A stretch of 64,000 nt of DNA from Cricetomys ansorgei (taxonomy: Eukaryota > Chordata > Mammalia > Rodentia > Nesomyidae): the NCBI GenBank assembly GCA_026225945.1, contig JAMJFZ010003163.1:22088501-22152500 (forward strand), given 5' to 3'. Both the position numbers and the translations under genes were made by a program. Under the pieces are notes generated by a model. The model did no database searches, had not been told where the DNA came from, and saw nothing but the letters and a program-made list of their open reading frames with translations. Of this stretch, positions 22,013-34,544 are shown in pieces; position 1 is the first letter of the stretch, and each line of letters opens with the position of its first letter.

Positions 22013-22546
22013 TATTTTTCATCATACTATGTTACTTTTTAAATGTTACTGTTTTGAGTGTATAAGTAAAGATAAAGATAAAGAACAAGAGGACATGGGC
22101 ATAAACCCTCATTTCCCAGAGTGTCTTCCTCAGAACTGAGAGTACAGGAGATGTTAAAGGATTCAAGCAGAATAACTGTGGAGATGGCTTCCAGCGTCAT
22201 TGGAACCAGTGAATTAAGTAAAACTGAAGTGTTCATTACTGGTAAGAAGTCACATGGTCTTGGATGTCTCCTGTTGGTCGCCATTATCCAAAAGAAGATT
22301 GCTACCTGGAGCATCTCCCAAAAAAATAATTGGCCTCCCTGTTTTTGCAACCATTTGCAGTAGCGGGGAATTTGGAAAGATTAATAGAGAGCAGCCTTTC
22401 TGGGAATGGGACTGAAGGATCCCTCTTGAGTGTTTTTAAAGGAGCATTTCATAAAGTGAGAGAGTCAAGATCCTGCTCATGACTAGAGTGAGAAGCAATA
22501 AAGAGACAAAAGAAACAAACCAAACCAGTTGAAGTGAAGTGTGCAT
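22013..22546. other. single-copy noncoding DNA
   Basis: No gene. A short (AAAGAT)n-like tract is present at 22068-22090 (AAAGATAAAGATAAAGAAC). Confidence 0.5.
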
Positions 22547-22573
22547 GGGTGGGGCTGGGGGTGGGGGAGGGGG
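22547..22573 (+). other. G-quadruplex motif
   Basis: Five G runs of 3-5 bases with loops of T, CT, T and A (runs at 22547, 22551, 22557, 22563 and 22569). It meets the G3+N1-7 rule with very short loops, which favours a stable parallel quadruplex. Confidence 0.85.
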
Positions 22574-22739
22574 TCAGCGACTGTTAAGCAGTGCCCCAGG
22601 CTACTTGGGAACTTCTAGTGCCTTTGCTCCTGGTGTCCAGTTATATCACTGGTTTCTGTGTTCCAGGAAAAGGCCAGCCTCCTGATCACACTCTTCATCT
22701 AATCTAGCTGCTCCTTCCATCGGAACAGTCACAAGGCCC

Positions 22740-23110
22740 AGCTCATGTCATCTTGAGGAAAAAGGGTTTATTGGCTTACTAGCTTCAGGCATAGCTTGAT
22801 CCAGACATTGACAGACTTCATCTTTTTCCTTTCATGTCCTCAGTTGCCCCATACTTAGCTATCCTCATCACTGCCTGAAGCCTCAGCCTCTTCTCCCCTG
22901 ATTGCTACATCTCTGCAGCTGCAGGTTTCACATCCCCGAGCATCACAAGCCCTGCACAGGGGGATATATACTTGGTTTCTCAGAAGCTCGTCTTCTAACT
23001 ATCCCTCCTGAAATTGGATCATGTGTATCCCTGAACTAAGTCATATGACCGGGGGATACAGCCCATAATAAGTCAGCTTCCGCACATACCTACTGCTTTC
23101 CGTTCCCCTG
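22740..23110. mobile_element. ancient mammalian interspersed repeat, unclassified
   Basis: Blocks such as 'GGGTTTATTGGCTTACTAG', 'CAGGCATAGCTTGATCCAG', and 'TTGGATCATGTGTATCCCTG' followed by 'AACTAAGTCATATGACCG' follow the order of an old mammal-wide repeat that I recall but cannot name. Highly diverged. Confidence 0.45.
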
Positions 23111-24489
23111 CCAAAGTAGAGAAAGTTCCAGAAGTAACCTCCCCTCTCCAAAAAAGGAAACTTTCACAACAGAGGCCTTAGATTTTACCAAACATGACTC
23201 TGGATTCTAAATGTTGGAATATTTAGGGTCCCGGGTCTGACAGCATGAATTAGGCCCCTCTGTGTGGAGCACCGGGGTGCTGACAGCCGTCATGGGGAAT
23301 GCCGGTGCTCACTGAAGAAGTCATGCAGTAAATCCTCTTTGGAAATAAACAGAAAGCAGCTTTTGAGAACCAGGCTTTTACCCCAGACCAGAACCTGTCA
23401 GCCACAGGCAGAAGTCATTAGCAGGATTTATGCTCACCGTATCCAGCACTGAGTCAAAGGGAGATCCGCAGCAGGGGTCTCCCCTTCCGGAAGCCCAGCA
23501 GAGGAATAGGGATGACTTTCCGGGTAAAGTTTCAAAGAACCTAATGCAAAAATCCCCTTAACAAACACTGGGATTTGGCTTTGTAACTCATCCCTCTCTG
23601 GGTTCAGGGCCTGAGGTGTGCAGCCATAGGCCTGCACCACCAGAGGGAGGAAGAAAGGGAGATGTGTCGAAAATACGGAAACTGCTTAGACAAGGCATCT
23701 CTCCCGACTCGGCACCATTTGCATTTTTGCTTGGTGGACCCGCTTTGTGGATGACCCCAGCAGCTGGTGGCTGGCCTGTAGGCAAATCTCTCTCCTCCTA
23801 TTTATAACTTCATTTTGTCTCTACTAAGAATGTACCATTAACTGGCCACATCCTCCCAAAATCTGTGGCAAGTTCAGTTGGAAAAACTCATATCTCCACA
23901 CTGCATTGCAGAGGGTCTCCTCACTTTGGTGTTTCCGCCTCAACAGAAACATACAACATCAAGACTCTGGGCTTTTCTGACTGCTATGTATATGCCTCTG
24001 GCATTGAGAATACTACCAGGGTCTACAACCTACTTTCTGCAAGAGTTGTGAGCACAGACTGCATCCCCCAGGGCTGTACTGTTAATGCCTTCTGGCCCCC
24101 AGTCAGAACCCCTGCAGCCGCTCTTTCTCCGGCTTTTCTTTTCCCTCTCATGTTTGGTTGTGAACTTATTTTGACTGAGGATTTACTTGTCACCCCATGT
24201 TGACATTTCACGTTATTGCATTAAGGAAAACCTAGGAGAAAGCAAACAAGCAAGTGTATTCCGGCAGGTCACAGACGTCCTACTCAGATTTCAAAGAAAA
24301 GCAGGGAGCTGGCTTAGGGTGGAGAATGGGGAACAGATATGTTCACGGAAAGGGGCATCTCTTGGAGTCTGGACCTCAGTCAGATGCTAGAGGTGGGTGT
24401 TCCGCTCAGGTAAGGGTAGTTCCGGAGACTTGGGGGAGATTCTGTTCCCACTGCTGTCCCCGGGAAATCCTGTGGACTCGCGCTAACAT
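23111..24489. other. single-copy noncoding DNA
   Basis: No gene. Several 60-112 codon open frames on both strands, none with a domain. A weak CTCF-like word lies at 23637-23650. Confidence 0.5.
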
Positions 24490-24785
24490 TCTGATTCTCT
24501 GATTAGAAGTGACTGCAACAACAAAGAGAATAACTCCGCTCTGAGAACTGTTGCCGCAGCGTCTCTAGGGGACAGGTTTGCTTTGGTCTGTAAATTCCCC
24601 AAAGGCAAGCTGAGACTATGTAAATTAAAGAAATGGAGCCAGTGACAACCAACTCTGTGTTTTTACTTGACTTTCCAGAGCACGTGTCCATCAACGTGTC
24701 CCGGGCCGCACGGCATGGTTAAAGCGCAGCAGCAGTCGCCTTCTGCTGGTTTTAATCGCTGTAGCGTGTGCCGAGGCGAAGAGTT
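24490..24785. promoter_or_regulatory. candidate regulatory block with CpG cluster
   Basis: About ten CpGs in 24690-24785 (GTCCCGGGCCGCACGGC, AAAGCGCAGCAG, AATCGCTGTAGCG, GCCGAGGCGAAG), next to an AT-rich repeat-free segment with 'ACAACAAAGAG', 'TGTAAATTAAAG'. It could be a distal element; there is no evidence of transcription. Confidence 0.3.
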
Positions 24786-24879
24786 GGAGCCACTGGCTGT
24801 ATGCTTTCTTGATTTTTTTATACCTTGCAGCTATTTTCTTTGATTCATCAGAATCTTATTTTGTTTTATTTTAAGCCAG

Positions 24880-24985
24880 TATCATACAGTGTAGCAAGAC
24901 CTAGCCTCAAACTCAGTGTCCTCCTGCCTCAGCCTCCCAAGTACTGGAATGTCAGGCAGGCTTGAACTACTGCTCCCAGATCCAC
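24880..24985 (-). mobile_element. degraded B1-like SINE
   Basis: 'GTAGCAAGACCTAGCCTCAA', 'CTCAGTGTCCTCCTGCCTCA' and 'GCCTCCCAAGTACTGGAATG' keep the order of a reverse-complement B1 or B4 right monomer, strongly diverged. Confidence 0.45.
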
Positions 24986-26404
24986 TGGAATTTCGAACAA
25001 TAAGGAAAATAGGAGGCAGTAGGCACTCCGAGCCGAGCTCAGCAGCCGACCTGTCTCGGCTACGTCACTCTTTGCCCTTGGTCCCTATTTTACTCCATCA
25101 AGCAATGAGGAGCTTAAGCTAGGTCGGAGCTAGCAGGCCCCTCACTCCTGAGTGTGACTGTTCCAGGGCCCCCTTTCCTATCTCAAATTAAGTTTTTAAG
25201 ACTTTAAATTTTTTATTTTATTCATTTAAAGCCAAAAAATAAAATAACCCATGCTATCAAACCATGCCATTAACCCATTTAAGACCGCTGGCCACACTTA
25301 GAGGAAACGTCAATCTTACTGGGATTGTGCCTGTAGCCTGTGTGTCAGGGCTCTACCCCTCCTTGAATAAGAAGTATTTTTGTCTCCTGGTCTTCCCTTG
25401 TCCTGAAGCCCTCTGCCTTGTGGGGTGTGTGTGTGTGTGTGTGATGGTTTTTATTACGTAGTCTAGGGTAGCCTCATGCTCTTGACCCTTCTGCCTCAGC
25501 ATCCTCAACACTGAGGTTAACCTTCATATTTTATTGTTGAGAAGTTGCCCTCTTAGGCCTTCCTTGACTACCTTGGTGAAGGTACCTCCCCATCCCCTGC
25601 CCTCAGCTCTGTCTAAAAGATCCTGTGTCTCTGCACTAAGATGAGGTAACTGTTGCCCTGAGCCCGTCTCCCTTCTGGGCACAAGTGCGTTCCTTGCCTA
25701 TGTATTGAGAGGATGAATGAGAAATGTTTATTGCCTACCTCTGTTCTAGTAACCCTAGTTTTGGAAATGGGTAAGAGCTTTTTACCTGGGGGCCTCCATG
25801 TCCTGTCTCTCATATATCCAGTGATTCAGAGGAGGCTGGAATGTGTTGACCTTAATTGCTAAAGGGGGCACAGAGGGTGGGAAAAAATAACTTTCAGCAT
25901 GTGATTTAATTACAAATTTGCAAAATATTGTTATACTGTGATCTACTCATCTCTACTAGGTCTCTGAAATAATTCTTCATTTTATAGTTTTGAAGCCACA
26001 CACTGTAGTTTTACTGTCTTTGTTTTTTCCTTTTGTTCTATAACATCACTGGAAACTCCTTGTGTGACTCTTCCTCATAGACATAAAATACACACACAAA
26101 TGTCAGTTCTAAACTCAAGTCCCTCAGCCCATAAAGTGTCAAACTAGATTTCGGACCCCTTCCTGGAAACTCAGTGCTTCTTTGCCACCCTCGCTAGATA
26201 AAGCCCTTCACCTTCTTGTGAATCTCAGAAGTTCACAAGTGGGAAGTGTGCTGGATGTCAGCTTCCTAGCACCCCCTTTCTAGAGAAGTGGGGAGCCCTA
26301 AAAAGCAAGCCGCACAGGCTCTGTTGACTCGCCCACCTTGACAGGTTGTCCTTTTTGACTCTGGTGTGCAAAGCCACCTGCCTGACACTTCTGCATACAA
26401 CCTC
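24986..26404. other. single-copy noncoding DNA
   Basis: No gene. Contains a TG tract (25424-25443) followed by a weak B1-like stretch to about 25512 ('TAGCCTCATGCTCTTGACCC', 'TGCCTCAGCATCCTCAACAC'). Confidence 0.5.
25424..25443. repeat. (TG)n microsatellite
   Basis: Perfect TG run of about 10 units at the edge of a B1-like remnant. Confidence 0.95.
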
Positions 26405-26520
26405 ACAGGTTCCTCATCCCTAAATCTAGCAATTAAAACCCTTAAAACATTCTCATGAGGATTAAATGAAACAACAGCCATGTGTATGTATTAGCATGGT
26501 GTTTAGGACACACATATTTC
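26405..26520 (-). mobile_element. MIR SINE remnant
   Basis: 'GGTTCCTCATCCCTAAATC', 'TCTCATGAGGATTAAATGAA' and 'GTGTTTAGGACACACAT' correspond to the reverse-complement MIR order (CCTCATCTGTAAAATG, GAGGATTAAATGA, TTAGCACAGTGCCTGGCACA). An ancient tRNA-derived SINE, older than the rodent lineage. Confidence 0.55.
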
Positions 26521-29500
26521 GTACCTACTATTATGTTGGTATAGTTAGTAGTTATATATGGTACGTATATAGCTAAGTCTCAGGAATGTCTCTACTGAAG
26601 TGAGATGGGAAAAGGTCATCTTTCTAATACATTTCTTGATATGAAGATGAGAATCCGAGACTTACCCACCCAGCTCTCTTGTGTGCAGTGTTAACTTGTG
26701 AAGTGTTTTTAATCAACAGGGCAGTAAAGGCACAGGAAGGAGCAAATACAACATTTCAAATGTGAAGGCACCCAGACTGGAGTGGGGGTGGCAACTAGTT
26801 GCTTAGGACTGCTGGCTAAAATTAATACAGTGTGCATAGAAACAAACAAAAATCCACTGATAAGAGAAAGCACTTTCTAAGACATGAATCTGGGATTCTC
26901 AGCAAGTGCTTGTTAATGATTAGGGTCTTTGATGACATAGACCAGACCATTTCTCAGAAATTTCATCCCAAGAAGCTTATAAGTATCAAATGATTTTTCT
27001 GATGGGTGGTCCCAGAAAGGGTTAAAGTGAGGTTCTCGGGGTGCATAATGGGAGAAGTAGCTGAGCATGATTCAAAGGGGTTTTTTAGGGCAGACTCCCA
27101 ATTACAGAGAAGTAATTTCCCTTTCTAGCTTACTAAGCTTTATCTCAGACTGATGCAGCTCCCAGATCCATATTCCTTCTCCCCTTATTTCAACAGATAC
27201 TCTGAATATGAAAATCTTATGTCAAAAACTTAGACGAAGCCTTCATTGGGCTTTTGAAAGGCTAAGTAAGAATTCCGTTTCTAGGAATAAAAAGATTTGG
27301 ATCAGAAAGAGCCTTTGCTGGGGAGAGTTCCTTCTCTGGATGGTGGTAGTCCATGCAGGCTTTAATCATATTTTTGTTGATTATTTATTAGTTTCCCCAC
27401 AAAAAAAAAAATCAAAGACTCAGTAATGTGAAGTGTGTTTTCCTTAAGATACTTTATGAATCAGAATCCACAATAAAGAAATAATGGAAACAAAACAAAT
27501 TTTGGCGATGTGGACTAATTGGGAAAGCAAACGCCTGTCTCTGGTCAGCGGCCCACACAGAAACGCGGAGTGACCCACCTGACCCAGTTGTACCAGCCAC
27601 TCTCTGCCTAGACAGAACTCTGGCCCTGCTCGCAGACAGAGTGCTTTGTCAGTAAATCCAGACTGTAGAGAAGGAGAACTAATTGAAGTGAAAGGGCAGG
27701 CTCCTCGCCAGCTGTTCTGTGAACCTACCCTGAACCAAAAAGTGCCGATTGATGAAATCGAATACTCTGTGTGTTCCAGTCACCAGCCTTGAGCTTGTGG
27801 AATGCAAGCCATCGAGGTTGCCACTTCAAGAAGTGTGAAGGCAGCCTGCCGTCCTCAGCTGTGGGGATGCCAGGCCAGGGAAGCTTTGGTCAATATTGGA
27901 CTTGCTGCAAGGGAGCCAGACTTCACCTCACTTCCTGGTGGGGCCTAGAAGGATCGCAAAATGTGTTTCCTTACAGAGATCCCCCTGACCAAATGCAAGA
28001 AAAGGGTACTGAGAGAAATTTGCTTGGTAAAATACAGAGGCAAGAGGATCCGTCTTATGCCTCGAGGCCACTATAGTGCTAGGGGAGACTTGGCAGGTAA
28101 CTCATACTGTCTTGGACATGGCTGTTAAAGACCATGCTTGTGGAGAGTTCTGCTCTGAAGCCAGGCAATCCGAGTTCAAAACCCACTCTGCCATGAGTAA
28201 ACAATTGCCTCTCTATGCAAGTTACAAAAAACTTGAAGACTGGCCCTGAATGGAAATACAACAAGTGTAAGCCCTCAGATCACCCCTAATCTAAGCGTAC
28301 GCTTGCCGCAGTGAGTGTCTGGGAGCCTTCGTGGTAGTGATGCTGTTAAGAATGAGCAAACATCAATGGTGCAGACACACCAGGCTCCGGCCGTCCTTCA
28401 CTCTGAGAAGGCTGCTATACTCCGACAGATCATCTCAACCCTTTACACTGCCTGTCCAGGACTTGTAGACCTGAGCTGTGACATTTCCCAGTTGCTCTCC
28501 TGTTGTTTCACAGATTCTCCTGGTTTGTCTCTTTGAAAGTTTGAGCTTTCTTTATACCTTGAAAAGATGTTCAGCAGAACAGTGGTCCTGTGAGCTAGTC
28601 CAGTGTCGTTTGGGAGCCCATAAAACCCTTCAGCGAGGCTGCACGGAAACACTGGGTGTAGAAAGATACGGTTCATAAGCACTATCTAAATAAATGTTTC
28701 CCAAAAAAAATTTTTGACCCAAGGAGACCCTCTCCTTTTCACCCCCACGATATGCACCTCCAAATGCAAGGTTCCTGGCGCCATCTGACACGTTTGAAGA
28801 AGTGCTGCTCCACCAGCTTTTCATTCCTGCTAGGAGCTGTCATTTCGTTCTCATTCCTCCCACTACCCAGTTATTCCCAAAGGCTTGGACTTTATTTTCA
28901 GAGATCGCGCATCTTGAGTGTGGTAGTGACCAGACTGTTGGGATCTACCAGCCAGTTTGTAAACCCTTGGAGAAAAGGGACTGCCATCCTAGACCCTGCA
29001 TAGCACCGGGTCCTGGGCCCTCGTGCCGTGGGAATAAGTCTGTGCCTGGCTTCTACTGGTGGTTTGGCCCTGGGATGAAGGGCCCCAGTAACATCATACT
29101 GCAGGACATGTTCATAGAAGATGAATTTGGCTGAAAGTGGTACACATGTTTGGGTAATAGTCTTCTGATTTTTCTGTGCTTAAAATTAATTTAAATTTTT
29201 TTATTGTCTTCAGTTCATCAAGTTCTACTCTTACATTATATAAATAGATCTCAAATAAATATGTATATACTATGACTAGATATTATACTATCCTTGCAAT
29301 ATATTTAATAAACAAGCTAAGAGACGAATTAAAGGGGGGATTCGGATGTAGTAGGAAAGAGAACATATGAGCAACAAGGCGAAGAGATTGAGGTTTCCAA
29401 AAGGTCGATGCACTGGTTCTAAGATGGTGCCTCCCAAGAGTCTAGATTCCAGCCCGAGTCCACCCAGGCCTCTCCCTGAGTCTCATGCCAGTAGGATCTG

Positions 29501-31294
29501 CCAACATGAGTTCCTGGTCCTCGTCACAGCCCTTCCTTAGCTGCCTCCAAGATACACTTCTGGCTCTATGCTCTGACCTGGCTTCATCTTCTCCTCTGCC
29601 CTCATGTCGATTTCTCCTTAACTCACCCAGAGCTCTGCAATCCACTCCTCAGCTTCGTGGTAGGACTCAACCTAGCCTTTCATCAGAAACAACCGAGTTA
29701 GGGTCAGACTTGAAGGTTCAGCTATAAAATATTTCCCACATTCATGAGCTTGCCTACGTCTGATTTTTACTGTCCTGGTAAATAACCCCCCAGCCTGGTT
29801 AGAGATCCTGATCTACTAATCCCATCTATCCTGGGGAACTCTGCTGTCTTCATAGTTATGGCAGAGTGCCGATTTCTTTGGCTTTAATACAGCTCCTTTC
29901 CCTTCTCCGTGTGCATTTGCGAATCTTTAATGAAACATGCACTGGAAACCAACACAGCATGCTCCAACCCAGTTGCGGTAATCAGGAGAAGACCGCCTGG
30001 CTTTTGAAGTCAGTCGGTTGACACCAGCGTTTTTTACAGCCACCCCCTCTTCACTGGTCTCCGCCTCCTAATTTTTATGGAGGCAAGTGACTCAAGACAA
30101 TGCAAGTCACAGAATTTTAAATAGCTGAATTCCTAGGTGATTTTGGAATGGAAACAAAGATAACCTTGTTCGACAGCGAATTTGCGCCCCTGGGTGAATG
30201 GCCAGGTGTTCTTTCAACTGGACTGTGAGACTAATTTCTTCCTGGCCCCTGGAAAGCAGCTGAAGCAGTGGGCAGCTGGTATATCTTCAATCTTGCATAC
30301 CGACATCTTTCCCTGATTCACAGATTTCCTTATCCCCAGCACTTCCTCTGGTATGTGCATCTCCGACAGTAAGTGATATCTTTCCTTGGATTTGGGCATT
30401 TTGAAACTGTGGGTCTTGGGTGAGGAGGAGGAGGGAGAGGGGGATGACGGGTTACCGGACTATTTCCAAATGGACCCTCCCCCGATTCCGTCTCACCGGC
30501 CTCTGACTCCTGAGCATCCACTGACCTCCACATCCACAAGGGGGTGACACTGGAGTCACTGATGGTGGCACCGTGGACAGAACTCTGACTGTCTAAATGT
30601 TACACAATTAATCTGAGAGAAAACAAAATGAATTTTTTGTCCAGTTTGTAATTTCCCACGATGAGCCACATAAAATAAGATGCTGTGGAGACTCTGAGAA
30701 GTTCCTTTGGGAAAGCTCCTGATTCCCTTCACCTGCAAAGCACAGCTTTTTGTTGTGTACAGGTGGTTTGAAGCTTTGGAGTGAGCCAGCTTAGACTTAC
30801 TTGGACAGTCTAAGAGTACAACTGGGGATGAGCCATCAGAGGCCTATTCCTGGCAGTCCAATGGGTCTCAGGGTGCCAGATCATACTCATAATTTATTTC
30901 CATAAAGAGCTATAGTGTAGGAGATTTTCCTTGCACTAGAAGGGTATTTGAAGGTCATATGTAAGTGAGAACCTGCAGTGACTCAAAGCTTGTCCACTTT
31001 CACCACCGTGTGCCTGTTGGCTCCTCTAGTTCCAATAAAGCTCTCTCTAGACAACATAGTTGTCTTTGCTGGTCGCACATGCGCGCTGGCTCGCAGGAGG
31101 CCGCAGCCTTCAGTGAAGTGTTCTCTCTGTTCCAGAGGCAAGCGAACTATACTCTGAGACACACCGGGGCGGCCCGTTGGCCTTGTGCATGTGGAAATTT
31201 CAGTTGAACAGGTTTCTGCTTGGGACAGAAGCCTGGCTGCGGGTGGCAGCTGCATCTCCGGAGCGGTTCCTGTGTCGTTATTGTACCTTCACTT
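26521..31294. other. 4.8 kb single-copy DNA, free of recognisable transposons
   Basis: No gene, exon, RNA gene or clear repeat seen. A short A run at 27400-27411. Open frames up to 110 codons (28802-29134 plus) show no domain. The segment 29160-29340 is very AT-rich. Confidence 0.45.
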
Positions 31295-31435
31295 GCGCCT
31301 GCGTAATTCCCAAAACAACCCATGAGGTAGGCGGCAGTAACAGCCCCCTTACTATGTGAGGAAAGAGGCGTGGGCTTAGTGACGTGCCTCACGTGTTAGT
31401 ACAGTGGACATCCAAACCCAAGCAGTGTAGGCTGC
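31295..31435 (+). mobile_element. MIR SINE
   Basis: Follows the sense MIR order: 'AATTCCCAAAACAACCCATG' and 'AGGTAGGCGGCAGTAACAGC' (CTCACAACAACCCTATGAGGTAGG), 'TGTGAGGAAAGAGGCGTGG' (GATGAGGAAACTGAGGC), then 'CATCCAAACCCAAGCAG' (TTCGAACCCAGGCAG). Highly diverged but collinear over 140 bp. Confidence 0.72.
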
Positions 31436-33273
31436 CATCTTAGAATCAGAATGTTGTCCGTGAAAACCAAGACTTCTGACTCAGTGAACACAAACAGCCA
31501 GGCGAGCTCCCTTCCACCCAGCAGCAATCACTTGGCAAGAAGGGCGGCTTCCCATTTCCAAAGGATGTCTCTTGCTTCTTGGCCACTATCCAGGCTGCCT
31601 TACACTCTGGTTACCTGACTTTTGGGGACATTGTGTTGTGCAGCGCCTGTCCAGGGGCACCCTAGTTCTGTCTCTGGCAGGCTAAATGCCTGCGCGTTTT
31701 CCGCTACCCCGGTTCTTCTTCGGTGTTCCGGAACACCATCAATTAGAGCCGCAGCACCAGCCTTTACCCTCCTCCCTGTCTCCCTCCTCTCCATCTCCTT
31801 CCTCCCTATCTCCCTCCTCTTAAACAAGGTGACTCTGAAGAAATGGAATGTAAGCTCAACCAAGTAGGCATATCTAAGCCTTTAACGCTGCTCCTGGCCA
31901 ACAGCACTCAGAGTACTCGGTGGACAGTAACTGGGGTCACCGCAGCATCGTGGGGCTTTGGCATGATGGCTTTGCCATCACTGACACCCAGGAATGGAGG
32001 AGGCTACAGGCAGGCACATGCCTCCTCCCCAAACTCGAGATCTGTAGATTGTAATGGGTTTTTCTAGGCACTCAGTCTGGAGGATTTGTTCCACGTTGGG
32101 CCACAGCCTTGCATTATTGGCGAGATAATGAGCACCGTTCACCATGGGTACTCCTCTCGGGTGTTGCCCGTGCAGTAAATCATGAGTGCAAAGCCTGAGT
32201 GGTTTGTGCCATTAAAGTCTCAAGATAGAATTAGACTTGTAATCACCACTTGCCCATGTTTTGTCATTTATGATAATTATAGTAGTAATAATCCATGTAT
32301 TGTTGGGATGGAGCAGTCAGAAGCATCCATCAATTTCTTATCGACACCAAATCAAGTTGATACTTCATCTTTGTTGCAAAAATGTAGATTGCACCAATTA
32401 GTCTAAGGAAATTGGGCGGTCATTAGCAATGAAGCAATCAGTTAATCTGCAGAGCATTTTGGGTCCCTCTGATGCCAACCATCCCTCTTAATTATGTGGG
32501 GTACAGGAGCTTCCTCAGGACTTGATGATAGCATCATTGGCTTAGAGCAGACACTGCGCCTTATGTCCCCGACTTCATTTAGAAGACTGCACTAATACCT
32601 CCCATGCCCCGCCTTACACCCTTTGGTGCTTCCAGGCAAATTTATTCTGGAGCAGAACCTGTGAATCAAGACACTTGACATTTTCTTTCTGGCTTAGAAA
32701 TAGGGAGTTCCCCCGTGGCGTTCTTTCAGGGAGTGGTATGTTACCGTCTCGTGTGTATTAGCTGTTTTTCACCTTTCCCAAACCATGCAATAAACATGCG
32801 CGCGCGTGCGCACACAGTGGGGGGAAGGGGGGACACAAATGCCTAGGCATACAACTTACCATGAAGAAACCCTGGTGCTCATGAGTTTTCTTCGTTTACC
32901 TCGAGTCTTTTCCCAGGCTAGCCCAGTCTTGCTCTCTAGAGATTTTCAATCAGCCTTGTCCACAACTTGTTCCAAGCAGCTGAATAATGCAAGGGGTGAT
33001 GTTTCAAAAATAAGGGTTTTTTCTCTTTGTGAATTTGGAAAGAATAAATTAAAAACAAAACAAAGCAACAACAACAACAAAAACCATCTCCCTGAGTCCC
33101 CTGAGTCTCCTACCATCAGTACCACTTTGAAAACTTTGGAAGCTATCTCTTCAAGCTCTTAAAAATATACACAGAGTTTGTATTAGTGTTATTATTAAAG
33201 AACTCTATTTTTTCTCTTCTATAACAGTTTTAATCATTTTAATTGATGCACAGTGCTCTATCAGATATATAGT
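31436..33273. other. single-copy noncoding DNA
   Basis: No gene. Includes a pyrimidine-rich tract at about 31769-31820 (CTCCCT repeats), a Z-DNA-type tract (32794-32816) and an A-rich (CAACAA) tract at 33050-33085. Confidence 0.5.
32794..32816. repeat. alternating purine-pyrimidine tract (Z-DNA type)
   Basis: Twenty-three bases of strict purine/pyrimidine alternation: ACATG, CGCGCGCG, TGCG and CACACA blocks. CG-rich alternation is the strongest sequence predictor of left-handed DNA under supercoiling. Confidence 0.9.
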
Positions 33274-33596
33274 ATTGGGCTTGATAAAATTTAAAAGCTG
33301 CCACACAGCAAAGGGAACAACCAGCCAAGCAATGAGAGGGCCTACAAAACAGAAGAAAGCCTCTGCTAACTGTAAATCTGACAGTGGAGTCACACAGAGA
33401 ATATATAAAGAACTCAGAAAATCAAGTATCAGAAAGCCAAACCATCCAGTAAATAAGGAAGTATAATAAACAAACACTTCCATAAAGATGAAGTACAGAT
33501 GACCAGTATACATGAAAAAAAGTTAAATACCCTTAGCCATTAGGGAAATGCAAATCAGAACAATATTAGATTCCATCCATCATTAAGGAACAGCAG

Positions 33597-33828
33597 GGTC
33601 TAAGGATGTGTCGTTCAGTTGGTAGAGTGTTTGCTTAGCCCACACGAAGCCGTGGGTTCAGTTCCCAGCACTGCAGAAAGCAAGCATGGTGGTGCACACC
33701 TATAATCCCAACACTCAAGAGGTGGGAACAGAAGAACCAGAAGTTCAGGGTCAGCCTTGGCTACATAGGGATTTCCTGGCCAGCCTGAAATGCATAAGAC
33801 TTTATCTCATAAACAACAGAAATAAAAA
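33597..33828 (+). mobile_element. B4 SINE (ID plus B1-like) inserted in the L1
   Basis: Left part is ID-like ('CAGTTGGTAGAGTGTTTGC', 'GTGGGTTCAGTTCCCAGCAC'), then an A-containing joint, then a B1-like part ('CATGGTGGTGCACACCTATA', 'ATCCCAACACTCAAGAGGTG', 'GTCAGCCTTGGCTACATAGG'). L1 sequence resumes directly after it. Confidence 0.85.
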
Positions 33829-33947
33829 GGAAATAACAAATGCTGGCAAAGATGTTGGTATGGCCTCATACACTGCTATCAGTGGCGATGTAAATTAGTT
33901 TAGCTAGCATGGAAGTCAATATAGAGGTTCCTTAAGAAAATTAACTG

Positions 33948-34136
33948 GGGCCAGAAAGTGGTGGCACACACCTTCAGTCTCAGCACTCGGGAAGCAGAGG
34001 CAGGCAGATCTGTGAGTTCCAGGACAGCCTGGTCTACAGAGGGGGAGTTTCAAGGCAACTAGGGCTACACAGAGAAACTCTGTCTCGAACAAAAGAAAGG
34101 AAAGAAGAGAGGGAGGGAAGAAGGAAAGGAAGAAAA
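33948..34136 (+). mobile_element. B1 SINE inserted in the L1, with purine-rich tail
   Basis: B1 body from 'CCAGAAAGTGGTGGCACACA' through 'GGAAGCAGAGGCAGGCAGAT' and 'CCTGGTCTACAGAGG' to 'GAAACTCTGTCTCGAAC'; the tail has become an (A)GGAA-type purine tract. The L1 bases AAAATTAA at 33937-33944 recur at 34137-34144 after the tail, the target-site duplication. Confidence 0.92.
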
Positions 34137-34465
34137 AAAATTAAGGGAAGAAGGAAAGAAAAGAGCAGAAAACTAGAGTCAAGCTGTACCCCTCCAGGAC
34201 TATCCCAGAGGAATCTTAGTCAGCACACCTGTACAGCTACAGAGCCATGGCTGCAGCCCTGTTCACAGTAGCCATGTTGCAGAATCCGCCTAGGAGCCCA
34301 TCAACAGATGAGTGGATAAAAAAAAGTGTAATAGAAGCACACAGTGGAATCTTACTTTGCAAGAAAATGGGTGGAACTGGAGATGATCACAGTAAGTAGA
34401 ATAAGCCAGACTCAGAAAGGCAATACCATGCTTTCTCTCATAGGTAGATCCTAGATTTTATTGTG

Positions 34466-34467
<2 letters not shown>

Positions 34468-34541
<74 letters not shown>
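34468..34541. repeat. (TG)n-(AG)n compound microsatellite
   Basis: About 14 TG units joined directly to about 23 AG units, within the L1 at the ORF2/3'UTR border. It encodes a spurious Cys-Val then Arg-Glu frame. Confidence 0.97.

Positions 34542-34544
<3 letters not shown>

Noticed and set aside
23637..23650. CTCF site CCACCAGAGGGAGG
   Set aside because: The base after GGG is A where the strong consensus has C, so the match is weak. Kept only as a possibility.
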